A stretch of 64,000 nt of DNA from Ferrovibrio sp965278975 (GCF_965278975.1 NZ_OZ257126.1:4278001-4342000), one strand, 5' to 3'. Counted from the stretch's first letter, positions 1 to 9,359 are shown. Program-made: numbers and translations. The notes: a model not told the origin generated them from the letters alone.

Positions 1-513
1 CACCAGCAGGTTGGGGAACCGTGCCGGCAGAACCGAGGGTTCCTCGCCGCTATCGTCGTAGTTCGGCTGGAAATCGACCGTGTCCTTGTCGATGTCATCA
101 AGCATCGACTCAGCAGTGCGGGCCAGGCGCGTTTCGGTATAGCGCATCGCCGCCGGCGGATCGCCATCCATCGAGCCGAAATTGCCCTGGCCATCCAGCA
201 GCATCAGTCCCATGGAGAAAGGCTGCGCCATACGCACCATGGCATCGTAGATCGACTGGTCACCATGCGGGTGATACTTACCCATCACGTCACCGACGAT
301 GCGCGCCGATTTACGGTAGGCCTTGTCGGCGGTATAGCCGCCTTCCTGCATGGCGTAGAGGATGCGGCGATGCACCGGCTTCAGGCCATCGCGTGCATCG
401 GGCAAGGCACGCGACACGATCACACTCATCGCGTAGCCGAGATAGCTGCGCTGCATCTCCTCTTCGATGGAGATGGGCTGGATATCCTGCGGAAGCGAAG
501 GCTGATCGGTCAC
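1..513 (-). CDS. gyrA: DNA gyrase subunit A, N-terminal part (cut by the window edge)
   Basis: GyrA is the breakage-reunion subunit of DNA gyrase, which introduces negative supercoils in the cytoplasm. The 171 visible codons start at a GTG at 513 and contain the family-typical segments YAMSVIVSRALPDARDGLKP and DGQGNFGSMDGD, followed by AAMRYTE, which carries the active-site tyrosine. The SMGLMLLDGQGNFGSMDG stretch fits GyrA better than ParC. The quinolone-resistance region reads HPHGDQSIYD, so local residue 86, equivalent to E. coli Ser83, is Gln, while the Asp87 equivalent is kept. The gene continues beyond base 1. It lies 142 bp downstream of the phosphatase gene on the same strand; I see no convincing promoter in that gap. 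Confidence 0.95.
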   Translation of the reverse strand, partial: MTDQPSLPQDIQPISIEEEMQRSYLGYAMSVIVSRALPDARDGLKPVHRRILYAMQEGGYTADKAYRKSARIVGDVMGKYHPHGDQSIYDAMVRMAQPFSMGLMLLDGQGNFGSMDGDPPAAMRYTETRLARTAESMLDDIDKDTVDFQPNYDDSGEEPSVLPARFPNLLV

Positions 514-655
514 GGGACGGGGTCCGATTCTGGTCGGGAACAAGGCAGAAATGGCCTCGACTCGCCCCGGTTTTCAGCGGTGGAATCAGGCTGGGAAAAC
601 TACCATATCCGGGCTTCTCGGGGCAACGCCGGGGGCCCCGTCGGAGGGGGCGAAA

Positions 656-1477
656 TCAGTGGTCGAAAATGCCCGATTTCAGCCAGTTCCAGGGGTCTTC
701 GCCGCAAGCCACAACCAGCGGGCTGCCCCAGGGCTTGTCAGCGGCGCGATAGCGGCTGCCATCGAGCCGCTTTGCTACCCCGCCAGCCTCGGTGATGAGC
801 AGGCAGCCGGCAGCATGATCCCAGGGCAAGGCGCGGTTATAGACCGCGTAATGGATCTGGCCTTCGGCGATGGCCATGTATTCCTGGCCGGCACAGCGCA
901 GGATCAGCATGCCGGCGGTACGGTCGAGCCGATGCGCGATGCGCGCGGCGAAATCGCGCTCGCCATAGCGGATATTCGGTGCGCCCGAGATATGCGCCAG
1001 GCTGGCCGGTCTAGGCAGGCGGAATGGCCGCTCACTGCCATCGGCTTCCAGCATCCACGAACCTTGGCCGCGCCGCGCCATAGCGGTGACGCCACGCACC
1101 GGATCATGAATCCAGCTCGCCTCCGCCTCGCCATCGCGCACCATGGTGACCATGACCGCGAACAGCGCTGAGCCAACAGCGAAATTCGCCGTACCATCCA
1201 CCGGATCGATCAGCCAGACGGTGCCAGGGCGGCGCAGCGCCTCCATCACGCTTTCATCGGCGCTGGCGGCTTCCTCGCCGACAATCACCGAGTCCGGCGC
1301 CAATGCTTTCAGCTTCGGGCCAAGCCAGGCCTCGGCGGCGCGGTCGGCAATGGTAACGATGTCATGCGGCCCGGACTTGGTATCCACCTCGCCAGCCTTG
1401 AGCCGGCGGAAATGCGGCAGGATGGTCTCCTTCGCCGCGTCCACCAGCAGGCGGTTCACCGCCGACATGTCGATCAT
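656..1477 (-). CDS. Inositol monophosphatase family protein
   Basis: This is a 273-residue member of the Mg2+- and Li+-sensitive sugar phosphatase superfamily (inositol-1-phosphatase, SuhB, CysQ, HisN-type). The metal and phosphate motifs are present in order: GEE at about 67-69, DPVDGTANF from 91, and WDHAAG at 219-224. It is cytosolic with no signal peptide. The ATG at 1477 overlaps the hflX stop by 4 bp, so the two are translationally coupled. The substrate cannot be read from the sequence. Possibilities include inositol phosphate, histidinol phosphate (HisN-type) and 3'-phosphoadenosine phosphate (CysQ-type). I leave the symbol empty for that reason. Confidence 0.9.
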   Translation of the reverse strand: MIDMSAVNRLLVDAAKETILPHFRRLKAGEVDTKSGPHDIVTIADRAAEAWLGPKLKALAPDSVIVGEEAASADESVMEALRRPGTVWLIDPVDGTANFAVGSALFAVMVTMVRDGEAEASWIHDPVRGVTAMARRGQGSWMLEADGSERPFRLPRPASLAHISGAPNIRYGERDFAARIAHRLDRTAGMLILRCAGQEYMAIAEGQIHYAVYNRALPWDHAAGCLLITEAGGVAKRLDGSRYRAADKPWGSPLVVACGEDPWNWLKSGIFDH

Positions 1478-2823
1478 TCCCGGGCTCCCTGCTGCCGCTT
1501 CTGCCAGCGGCCATATTCACCGGGGCTGAGGCTGACCGCCAGATGCAGTTCGCCGTCTTTCTCCGCCATGCTGCGCACCTCGCCATGGCGGTGCAGCCAG
1601 GCCAGCGCGGCGCCATCGGCGGCCGGCAGGGTAAGGTCCAGTTCCACGCGATCATCGCCCAGGCGGTCATCGATATGGGCCAGCAGGGCATCGCAACCGG
1701 TGCCGTCCAGGGCCGAAATCGCCACTACATCATCCTGCCGCTCGGCCTGATTCAGCAGCGTGTCGCGCTCTTCCGGCGCCATCTGGTCGATCTTGTTCCA
1801 GGCCTGCATCAGCTTGTGGCCCGAGGTCGCCGTGACCCCGAGCGAGGCCAGCACGGCATCAACATCGCTGCCCTGCGCCGCCCAGTCAGGATGCGCCATG
1901 TCGCGCACATGCAGCACCAGATTGGCCGCCACCACCTCTTCCAGCGTGGCACGGAAAGCGGCCACCAGATGGGTCGGCAGGTCCGAGATGAAGCCCACGG
2001 TATCGGACAGGATCACCTTGCGGCCCGAGGGCAGCTTCACCACGCGCATGGTGGGATCCAGCGTGGCGAACAGCAGATCCTTGGCGAACACATCCGCCCG
2101 GGTCAGGCGGTTGAACAGGGTCGATTTGCCGGCATTGGTATAACCAACCAGGGCAACCACCGGATACGGCACCTTCTGGCGTGCCCGGCGATGCAGGCCG
2201 CGCGTGGTCACCACATGCTCAAGCTCGGCCTTGATGCGGGTGATACGGTCGCCGATGATGCGGCGGTCCATTTCGAGCTGGCTTTCGCCGGGACCACCGA
2301 GGAAGCCGAAGCCGCCGCGCTGACGCTCAAGATGGGTCCAGGATCGCACCAGGCGCGACCGCTGATAGGTCAGATGCGCCAGTTCGACCTGGAGCCGGCC
2401 TTCACGCGTGCGGGCACGGGCGCCGAAGATTTCCAGGATCAGGCCGGTACGGTCGATCACCTTGGTCTTCAGGCCGCGCTCCAGATTGCGCTGCTGCACC
2501 GGCGTGACGGCGGCATCCACCACCACCACATCCACCGGCTGCTCCTGGATCAGTTGCGCCAGTTCTTCCACCTTGCCAGGCCCGATCAAGGTCGCCGGCC
2601 GCCAGGCCGAGACGTTGATCACCTCGGCATGACGCACCTCAAGCTCGATGGCACGAGTCAAGCCGACAGCCTCCGCCAGCCGGGCTTCCGGCTGTCGCTT
2701 CTCGGGCGCGGCGCCCTTCAGAACGGGGTGGATGACCAGGGCCCGTCCGGCGCCATTGCCGCCGGACGGGCTCGCGGGTTGATCGCTCAAGGCGTCAGTC
2801 GTGGTGTCCGCCAGCGCTGCCAC
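1474..2823 (-). CDS. hflX: Ribosome-associated GTPase HflX
   Basis: HflX is a GTPase that binds the 50S subunit and splits stalled ribosomes. The N-terminal glycine-rich HflX domain includes the family segment ERQRGGFGFLGGPGE. The GTPase domain has a P-loop GYTNAGKST near residue 230 and a DTVGF switch II motif. The start is uncertain because the frame stays open into hfq. I chose the GTG at 2823, which has AGGGTGG about 8 nt upstream and overlaps hfq by 29 bp. A GTG at 2850 and a TTG at 2790, just after the hfq stop, are alternatives. The hfq-hflX order is conserved across proteobacteria. Confidence 0.93.
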   Translation of the reverse strand: MAALADTTTDALSDQPASPSGGNGAGRALVIHPVLKGAAPEKRQPEARLAEAVGLTRAIELEVRHAEVINVSAWRPATLIGPGKVEELAQLIQEQPVDVVVVDAAVTPVQQRNLERGLKTKVIDRTGLILEIFGARARTREGRLQVELAHLTYQRSRLVRSWTHLERQRGGFGFLGGPGESQLEMDRRIIGDRITRIKAELEHVVTTRGLHRRARQKVPYPVVALVGYTNAGKSTLFNRLTRADVFAKDLLFATLDPTMRVVKLPSGRKVILSDTVGFISDLPTHLVAAFRATLEEVVAANLVLHVRDMAHPDWAAQGSDVDAVLASLGVTATSGHKLMQAWNKIDQMAPEERDTLLNQAERQDDVVAISALDGTGCDALLAHIDDRLGDDRVELDLTLPAADGAALAWLHRHGEVRSMAEKDGELHLAVSLSPGEYGRWQKRQQGARE

Positions 2824-3088
2824 CGGCAGCACCACCCTGGGCGGCGCCACCCTGGGCAGCCGGGTCGAACAGCTGAATCGGACCAGACGGCATCACGGTC
2901 GAAATCGCATGCTTGTAGACCAGCTGCATGTGACCATCACGGCGCAGCAGCACCGAGAAATTGTCGAACCAGCTGATGATACCCTGCAGCTTCACGCCAT
3001 TGACGAGAAACACAGTGACCGGGGTCTTGGTCTTGCGGATGTGGTTGAGGAAAACGTCCTGGACGTTTTGCGGCTTTTCGGCGGCCAT
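2795..3088 (-). CDS. hfq: RNA chaperone Hfq
   Basis: Hfq is a hexameric Sm-like protein that pairs small RNAs with mRNAs. The 97-residue product has the Sm1 region (residues about 9-50, including VFLVNGVKLQG) and the Sm2 signature YKHAIS at 58-63. The C-terminal tail from about residue 75 is Gly/Ala/Gln-rich and low in complexity, which is common in alphaproteobacterial Hfq. A possible ribosome-binding site, AAAGG, lies 8 nt before the ATG. The 203-bp upstream gap (3089-3291) is T-rich next to the start on the plus strand and holds a short inverted repeat, ATGTT-GCT-AACAT, at 3194-3206. I could not place a convincing promoter there. Confidence 0.96.
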   Translation of the reverse strand: MAAEKPQNVQDVFLNHIRKTKTPVTVFLVNGVKLQGIISWFDNFSVLLRRDGHMQLVYKHAISTVMPSGPIQLFDPAAQGGAAQGGAAGGSAGGHHD

Positions 3089-3291
3089 CGTTGGACCTTT
3101 CTTTTTTGTTTGTTGTTATCGCATTCTTGTTTTTGTTGTCGGGATTGCCGAAAGAACGGCGCGGCTATACAGGCTGCCGACCGCGCAATACCCATGTTGC
3201 TAACATAGACACGAAGTATGGCAAAACAATGGCTCAACTCCGCCGGGCATCCCCCCGCGACGCCATGCCGCACTGCAACATAATACAGCGA

Positions 3292-4185
3292 TCAGGGCGC
3301 CAGGTAAGGCGCCGAGGGCAGCTCTCCAGCCGCCTGGGAATTGGCATAAATATCGTAAATCGCTCGCATTTTACTTGCGAGCAGGCCCGGAGCGCCATTG
3401 CCGATGGAACGGCCGTCCAGGCTGGTGATCGGCATCAGGAAAGCCGTGGTGGAAGTGACGAAGGCCTCCCGCGCCTCATAAGCCTCGGCCGGCGTGAAGG
3501 CACGTTCCTCGATCGTCAACCCCTCGGCCTTGGCCAGGGCCAGGATGGCCGAGCGGGTGATGCCGCTGAGGATGCCGTTATCAAGCTGGCGGGTGACCAG
3601 GGCGCCGTCCTTGGTGACGATCCAGGCATTGGATGACGAGCCTTCCGTCACCCTGCCCTCGCCATCCACCAGCCAGGCCTCGAAAGCACCGGCCTCCTTG
3701 GCCTGCTGCTTGGCGAGCGCCGCCGGCAACAGGCCGACACTCTTGATATCGCAGCGCGCCCAGCGCTGGTCGCGGGTGGTGATGGCAGCAACGCCCTTGG
3801 CGGCATTGGCGGCGATCCTCGCCCGGTCCAGCGGCTTGGCGATGGCGATGAAGCTGGGGCGGATGCCGGCGGGAAACGGGAAATCGCGCCGCGCCGCGCC
3901 GCGCGTGATCTGCACATAGATGCTGCCGAAATCGACCCGGTTGCGGCGGATGGTTTCCTCAAACACTACCTGCATGGCGGCACGGCTCATCGGATGGGCG
4001 ATGCGCAGTTCATCCAGGTTGCGCTCAAGCCGCACGATATGGCCTTCCGCATCCACCATGCGGCCGCCAATCACCGCGATCACTTCATAAACGCCATCGG
4101 CGAACTGGAAGCCGCGATCCTCCACATGTACCGAGGCTTGGTGGTAGGGCTGGTAGCGGCCATTGACATAGGCAACGCGCGACAT
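3292..4185 (-). CDS. dat: D-amino acid aminotransferase (class IV PLP aminotransferase)
   Basis: The enzyme transfers the amino group between D-alanine and 2-oxoglutarate, supplying D-glutamate or recycling D-amino acids for peptidoglycan. The 297-residue product carries the class IV fold signatures: the catalytic lysine in RCDIKS (Lys148), EGSSSN at 181-186, which contacts the PLP phosphate, and VTSTTAFL near the C-terminus. The DIKSVGLLP and EGSSSN contexts resemble Bacillus D-amino acid aminotransferase more than IlvE. A branched-chain or 4-amino-4-deoxychorismate lyase relative is less likely but possible. It lies 18 bp downstream of trkA, in the ntr-trkA gene string. Confidence 0.88.
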   Translation of the reverse strand: MSRVAYVNGRYQPYHQASVHVEDRGFQFADGVYEVIAVIGGRMVDAEGHIVRLERNLDELRIAHPMSRAAMQVVFEETIRRNRVDFGSIYVQITRGAARRDFPFPAGIRPSFIAIAKPLDRARIAANAAKGVAAITTRDQRWARCDIKSVGLLPAALAKQQAKEAGAFEAWLVDGEGRVTEGSSSNAWIVTKDGALVTRQLDNGILSGITRSAILALAKAEGLTIEERAFTPAEAYEAREAFVTSTTAFLMPITSLDGRSIGNGAPGLLASKMRAIYDIYANSQAAGELPSAPYLAP

Positions 4186-4203
4186 CGCGATATCCTCAAT
4201 CGA

Positions 4204-5577
4204 TCAGAAGAATTCAAGCCGCACGGCGAAGAGCTTTTCCACCTTCTTCACCGCATCCTTGCGCGCGAACAGGATCAGCCGGTCGCCGGCCTCGATCTCG
4301 GAATCGCCGCGCGCGATTTCCACATCCTCGTTGCGCACGATGGCACCGATCATGATGCCGGCGGGCAGATGCAGTTCACGCAGCGGCTTGCCAACCAGCG
4401 CGCTGGTCTGAATAGCCACGGCCTCCACCACTTCCGCCGCGCCATCGCGCAGGCTGTGCACGCCCCGGATACGGCCGCGCCGCACATGCTGCAGGATCGA
4501 CGATACCGTGGTCGAGCGCGGGTTCACCACCACATCGATGCCGAGCGGGCCTACCAGGTTTTCATACGCCGGATTGTTCACCAGCGTGATAGCACGCTGG
4601 CAGCCGGCGCGCTTGGCCAGCAGCGAGGTGAGGATATTCACCTCGTCGTCATTGGTCAGCGCGATGATCGCCTCGGCGCTGCTGATCTTGGCTTCGTTCA
4701 GGATATCCATGTCCAGCGTGTCGCCCTGGATCACCACGGAATCCTGCAACTGGCCGGCAATGCTTTCGGCGCGGGCCCGGCTGGCCTCGATCAGCTTCAG
4801 CTTGACCGACTTCTGTGCCTCGATCTCGCGCGCCAGGAACAGGCCGATATTGCCGCCGCCGGCCAGCACAATACGGCGCGCTTCGCGCTCCTCATGGCCG
4901 AACAGCCGCATGGCGCGCTGCACATGGTTGGTCATGGAGAGGAAATAGATCTCGTCCCCCGCCTCCATGTAGTCATCAGCCTCGGGCACGATCATCTCGT
5001 CGTTGCGCACGATGCCGCAGATGTTGATGTTGAGGTCCGGGAACAACTCGGTGAGCTGACGCAGCGGCGTGTTCAGCACCGGACATTCTTCTTCCAGGCG
5101 TACGCCGATCAGGCGCAGGCGATCGCCGGCGAAAGGAATCATGTCGAAGGCGCCAGGCGTGAGGATGCGGCGATGAATGGCGCGGGCCACCTCGATCTCC
5201 GGCGAGATGATATAATCGATAGAAATATTCTCGCCGTTGAACAGATCGGACCATTCCGGCTTCAGGTAGCTCTGGGCGCGGATGCGGGCGATCTTGGTCG
5301 GCACCTTGAAGATGGCGCGGCCGACTTCGCAGGCGATCATGTTGACTTCATCGGCATAAGTCACCGCGATCAGCATGTCCGCATCGGCGGCACCGGCGCG
5401 GTCGAGCACATCGGGATGCGAGGCATGGCCGACAATGGAACGCAGATCGTAGGTTTCGGCCACTTTGTGCGCCTGCTCGGCGGACTGGTCGATCACCGTC
5501 ACTTCGTTGCCCTCGGCGGCAAGCTGCCGGGCAATCGTAGTGCCGACCAGACCTGCGCCGCAGACGATGACCTTCAT
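4204..5577 (-). CDS. trkA: Trk potassium transporter regulatory subunit TrkA
   Basis: TrkA is the cytoplasmic NAD(H)-binding gating subunit of the Trk K+ uptake system. The 457-residue protein is the double-RCK form. The first Rossmann motif is CGAGLVG (residues 6-12) and the second is GGGNIG (240-245), each followed by a TrkA-C-type domain. The membrane partner TrkH is not in this window. It sits 20 bp downstream of ntrX, the usual alphaproteobacterial position, and is probably cotranscribed with the ntr genes and dat. Confidence 0.95.
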   Translation of the reverse strand: MKVIVCGAGLVGTTIARQLAAEGNEVTVIDQSAEQAHKVAETYDLRSIVGHASHPDVLDRAGAADADMLIAVTYADEVNMIACEVGRAIFKVPTKIARIRAQSYLKPEWSDLFNGENISIDYIISPEIEVARAIHRRILTPGAFDMIPFAGDRLRLIGVRLEEECPVLNTPLRQLTELFPDLNINICGIVRNDEMIVPEADDYMEAGDEIYFLSMTNHVQRAMRLFGHEEREARRIVLAGGGNIGLFLAREIEAQKSVKLKLIEASRARAESIAGQLQDSVVIQGDTLDMDILNEAKISSAEAIIALTNDDEVNILTSLLAKRAGCQRAITLVNNPAYENLVGPLGIDVVVNPRSTTVSSILQHVRRGRIRGVHSLRDGAAEVVEAVAIQTSALVGKPLRELHLPAGIMIGAIVRNEDVEIARGDSEIEAGDRLILFARKDAVKKVEKLFAVRLEFF

Positions 5578-5597
5578 GGTGCGGGGGCCTTCATGGC

Positions 5598-6986
5598 CTA
5601 GCTGCCGTTGCGGTCGAGATTGGCAACGCCGAGCGCCTTGAGCTTGCGATGCAGCGCGGAACGCTCCATGCCGATGAAGCTGGCGGTGCGCGAGACATTG
5701 CCGCCGAAGCGGGTGATCTGCGCCAGCAGGTATTCGCGCTCGAACACCTCGCGTGCATCACGCAACGGCAGCGCCATCACTTCCGTGGTGGTCTCTGGCC
5801 GCAACGCCACCGGCGGCGTGGCGCCAAGATCGGCCGGCAGCATGTCGGCATGAATAGCGCCGCGCTGCTCGCCCGGCATCATGATCAGCAGCCGCGCCAC
5901 GGCATTGCGCAGTTCGCGCACATTGCCCGGCCATTCCGCCGATTGCAGCGCCAGCAGGGCGTCCTCGGCCAGTTCGCGCTCCGGCACGCCCTGGCGCTGC
6001 GCCTCGAACTTGACGAAATACTTGGCGAGTTCAGGAATATCCTCGCGGCGGTCGCGCAAGGCAGGCACCTTCAGCGGCACCACGTTGAGGCGATGATAGA
6101 GGTCCTGCCGGAACAGGCCCTGCTGCACGCGGGCGGCAAGATCATGGCTGGTGCCGCTGACCACGCGCACATCCACCTGCACCCGGGTACGGCCACCAAC
6201 GCGTTCGAAACTCTGCTCGGTCAGCACCCGCAGGATCTTGGCCTGGGTTTCCAGCGGCATGTCGGCCACTTCATCCAGGAACAGCGTGCCACCATGGGCT
6301 TCTTCCAACACACCGACGCGATGCGAGCCGCCAGCCGCCTCTTCGACACCGAACAGTTCGGTTTCCATCCGGTCCGGCGTCATCGCCGCCGCGTTGAGCA
6401 CCACCAGACGGCCACCGGCACGGCGCGAGCGGGCGTGCATCAGCCGCGCCACCAGTTCCTTGCCGGAACCCGGCGGACCGGAAATCAGCACGCGGCTGTT
6501 GCTCGGCGCCACGCGTTCCACTGCCTGGCGCAGTGCATTGATCGCCGGCGAATGACCGATCATCTCGGTGATGCTGCCCGAGCGCTGGCGCAATTCCTCG
6601 TTCTCACGGCGCAGGCGGGCCTGCTCCAGGGCGCGCTCCACCAGCAGCAGCAGGCGGTCGCTCTTGAACGGCTTCTCGATATAGTCGTAGGCGCCACGCT
6701 TGATCGCCGAGACGGCGGTTTCGATATTGCCATGGCCGGAAATGATGATCACCGGCACATTGGGATGGTCGCGGGCGATGCGGTCGAGGATTTCCAGGCC
6801 ATCCAGCCTGCTGCCCTGCAGCCAGATATCCAGGATCACGGCGCTGGGGCGGCGGGAATCAACTTCGCGCAAGGCGGCGTCTGAATCGCCGGCCATGCGG
6901 GTTTCGTAGCCCTCATCCTCTAAGATGCCGCCGATCAGGTTGCGGATATCCGCTTCGTCATCAACGATCAGAATATCACGCGCCAT
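5598..6986 (-). CDS. ntrX: Response regulator NtrX
   Basis: NtrX is the DNA-binding regulator partnered with the sensor NtrY. It controls nitrogen, respiratory and envelope functions in alphaproteobacteria. Order: receiver domain with phospho-acceptor Asp53, AAA+ domain with P-loop GPPGSGKE (170-177), and a C-terminal Fis-type HTH (RTASFIGMERSALHRKLK). The sigma-54 contact loop GAFTGA is missing. After ELFGVE the sequence reads EAAGGSHR. This is typical of alphaproteobacterial NtrX and argues against classical sigma-54 activation. The start overlaps the end of ntrY by 11 bp, indicating translational coupling. Confidence 0.95.
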   Translation of the reverse strand: MARDILIVDDEADIRNLIGGILEDEGYETRMAGDSDAALREVDSRRPSAVILDIWLQGSRLDGLEILDRIARDHPNVPVIIISGHGNIETAVSAIKRGAYDYIEKPFKSDRLLLLVERALEQARLRRENEELRQRSGSITEMIGHSPAINALRQAVERVAPSNSRVLISGPPGSGKELVARLMHARSRRAGGRLVVLNAAAMTPDRMETELFGVEEAAGGSHRVGVLEEAHGGTLFLDEVADMPLETQAKILRVLTEQSFERVGGRTRVQVDVRVVSGTSHDLAARVQQGLFRQDLYHRLNVVPLKVPALRDRREDIPELAKYFVKFEAQRQGVPERELAEDALLALQSAEWPGNVRELRNAVARLLIMMPGEQRGAIHADMLPADLGATPPVALRPETTTEVMALPLRDAREVFEREYLLAQITRFGGNVSRTASFIGMERSALHRKLKALGVANLDRNGS

Positions 6987-9336
6987 GACCGCTCACGCCA
7001 ACCATCTGCTTCGTCGTCTCGGTGTGCTTCGTGGTATCCGCCGGCCCGCTGCCGCTTTCCTGCTGCTGCCCGATAGTAAGCACGAGCGGCAGTCGAATCC
7101 GCGCCAAACTACCACTTTTCGCTTCCGGATCAAACGCCCGGGCATCCTCCAGGGTGATCTGGCCGCCATGCTCCTCAATGATCTTCTTCACGATGGCAAG
7201 GCCGAGGCCGGTACCTTTGACGCGGGTGGTCACATAAGGTTCGAACAGCCGGCCGCGCAGTTCCACCGGCAGCCCCTTGCCGTTATCACAGATCAGCAGC
7301 TGCGCCTCGGTCTGCTCCAGCCGCAATTCGATCCGGATACGGCCCGGCGGCAATGCTGTATCATCGAGCCGTTCGCGGCCATCGATGGCATCCAGCGCAT
7401 TCTGCAACACATTGGTCAGCACCTGGGCGATCTGGCGCGCATCGCATTTCAGCAGCACCGGATCAGCCGGGAAGCGGCTGTCGAAACCGACATCGCCGCG
7501 CGCCACCTGCTGCATGAATACCGCCTGACGCACGATCTGAGTCAGGTCTTCCTCGCGGTAGACCGGACGCGGCATGCGGGCAAAGTCGGAGAATTCATCC
7601 ACCATGCGGCCGATATCGCCTACCTGGCGGATGATGGTATCGGTGCATTGCGCGAAGATTTCGGGATCGGTACTCACTTCCTTGAGGTATTTCCGCTTCA
7701 GCCGTTCGGCGGAAAGCTGGATCGGGGTGAGCGGGTTCTTGATCTCATGGGCAATGCGGCGGGCGATATCGGCCCAGGCGGCATTACGCTGTGCCGCCAC
7801 CAGTTCCGTTACGTCATCGAAAGTGACGACATAGCCCAGCAATTCATTGCCCGTGATCTCGCGGGCCACACGGACCAGCAGGGTACGGGCGGCTTCTCCT
7901 CGCTGCACCACCACCTGGCCGCGCGCCACCTGCTCTGCTGGATTATCCCGAAGTTGTAGAAAGAGTGGCGTCATCTCAGGCGCCACCTCGGTGAATGTCT
8001 TGCCCACCACATCGTCAAATCCAGTGGCCAGCAGATGCAGGGCCGAGGGATTCGGCAACGTGACCTTGCCGCCCATGTCTACGCCGATGACGCCGGCAGA
8101 GACACCAGCCAGCACCGTCTCGGTGAAACGGCGACGCTCGTCAAGCTGGCGGTTGGCGCTGATAAGCTGTGCCTGTTGCGCCGCAAGCTGCCCGGTCATG
8201 CGATTAAAGGCGCGCCCCAGATTGCCGATCTCATCTTCACCCGGCCGCTCGGTGACGCGCACCCCCAGTTCACCGGTACTGATGCGTTCCGCCGCCGACA
8301 CCACCTCGCCGATCGGTGTTGCCAACCGGGTGGCGATGGTGAGGCTGAGCCAGATCGAGGCCAGCAGCAGCAGCAGCGATACCAGGATGAACAAGCCGGC
8401 GAAGCGGACTTCCAGGCCGGAACGTTCCTGCTCCAGGCGGTTATACTGCGCCGCCGCCGCACGGGTACGGTCCAGATTCGCCACCACCTGCGGATCGATA
8501 AAGCGGCCGACATAAAGGAAGGCATCAACGAAGCCATCCAGCTTCATCAAGCCGCGCACACGTTCATCGGAATCAGCCGCGATGAAAACCAGCTGGCCGT
8601 TGGCGGCATCCAGCAGCATGGGGTCAGTGATCTGGTCGAGATCGAACTGCATGCCGAGCCGTGTCTGAGCCAGGATTTCCCGCGTCGAGGTGAATACCAT
8701 GGCTTCGCCCAGGCCGCGCAGCCGTGCCAGGGTAAGCACCGCCTGCTGGAACAGGATCGGGTTGCGCGCCAGACGCGGCGCGTCACGGTTGATATCCACT
8801 GCCATACCAAGCATGTCGGCACGGATGGTCTTGCGGTGCTCCTGGGAATAGGCTTCCGCCACCGCCACGGAGGCTTTCACGGCAGTGTTGACGCGGTCGC
8901 TGAACCAGGTCTGCAGCCCCAGGCTGAAAAACAGCACGGCGAATACCGACATCAGCACCGCCGGCAGCGATGACAAAACGGCAAAGATCACCACCAGGCG
9001 GGCATGCAGGCGCGAGCCGGCGGCTCCACGGCGGCGATCCATCCACAGCATCACCAGGCGGCGCGCCACCACGGCGATCAGCGCCAGCAGGGCCACCAGG
9101 TCGGAAAGCAGCATGAACTGGATTTCGCGCGGACTCAGTTCGCGCATGGCGCCCGGCGTCATCGCCACATAGGTGACGATGCCCAGCGCCAGGGCTGAAA
9201 CCGCGACCGCGATCTCGACATAGCGCAGCACCCGGTGGCGGTCGATCCAGGCCATCAGGCGACGCCAGAGCTGCACGCCAGGGGCTACCCCGGCGGTCTC
9301 GGCGGACGGATCGTTTACGGCAGGGTCCAGGCTCAT
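6976..9336 (-). CDS. ntrY: Membrane sensor histidine kinase NtrY
   Basis: This is a 786-residue inner-membrane sensor kinase. Hydrophobic helices lie near residues 42-60, 75-95 and 113-140. An extracytoplasmic region of about 170 residues follows, then a further helix near 312-335 leading into a HAMP domain. A PAS domain (about 405-510) precedes the HisKA domain, with His530 in RRIAHEIKNPLTP, and a HATPase domain with DNGKGLP and GTGLGLAIVKK. It phosphorylates NtrX. It starts 73 bp after ntrC. No purine-rich ribosome-binding site is obvious, and an inverted repeat sits just ahead of the ATG (see the separate entry). Confidence 0.94.
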   Translation of the reverse strand: MSLDPAVNDPSAETAGVAPGVQLWRRLMAWIDRHRVLRYVEIAVAVSALALGIVTYVAMTPGAMRELSPREIQFMLLSDLVALLALIAVVARRLVMLWMDRRRGAAGSRLHARLVVIFAVLSSLPAVLMSVFAVLFFSLGLQTWFSDRVNTAVKASVAVAEAYSQEHRKTIRADMLGMAVDINRDAPRLARNPILFQQAVLTLARLRGLGEAMVFTSTREILAQTRLGMQFDLDQITDPMLLDAANGQLVFIAADSDERVRGLMKLDGFVDAFLYVGRFIDPQVVANLDRTRAAAAQYNRLEQERSGLEVRFAGLFILVSLLLLLASIWLSLTIATRLATPIGEVVSAAERISTGELGVRVTERPGEDEIGNLGRAFNRMTGQLAAQQAQLISANRQLDERRRFTETVLAGVSAGVIGVDMGGKVTLPNPSALHLLATGFDDVVGKTFTEVAPEMTPLFLQLRDNPAEQVARGQVVVQRGEAARTLLVRVAREITGNELLGYVVTFDDVTELVAAQRNAAWADIARRIAHEIKNPLTPIQLSAERLKRKYLKEVSTDPEIFAQCTDTIIRQVGDIGRMVDEFSDFARMPRPVYREEDLTQIVRQAVFMQQVARGDVGFDSRFPADPVLLKCDARQIAQVLTNVLQNALDAIDGRERLDDTALPPGRIRIELRLEQTEAQLLICDNGKGLPVELRGRLFEPYVTTRVKGTGLGLAIVKKIIEEHGGQITLEDARAFDPEAKSGSLARIRLPLVLTIGQQQESGSGPADTTKHTETTKQMVGVSGHGA

Positions 9337-9337
9337 T

Positions 9338-9359
9338 GGCTGGACAGTCTATACCAGCC
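9338..9359 (-). repeat. Inverted repeat directly upstream of the ntrY start codon
   Basis: GGCTGG (9338-9343) and CCAGCC (9354-9359) form a perfect 6-bp stem with a 10-base loop, ending one base before the ntrY ATG. In the mRNA this hairpin would cover the region where a ribosome-binding site is expected. It may tune ntrY translation relative to ntrC. There is no T-tract, so a terminator is unlikely. Confidence 0.45.

Noticed and set aside
514..655. GC-rich hairpin between the phosphatase gene and gyrA as a terminator
   Set aside because: A GCCCC/GGGGC stem can form but no T-tract follows and similar stems are frequent in this GC-rich sequence.
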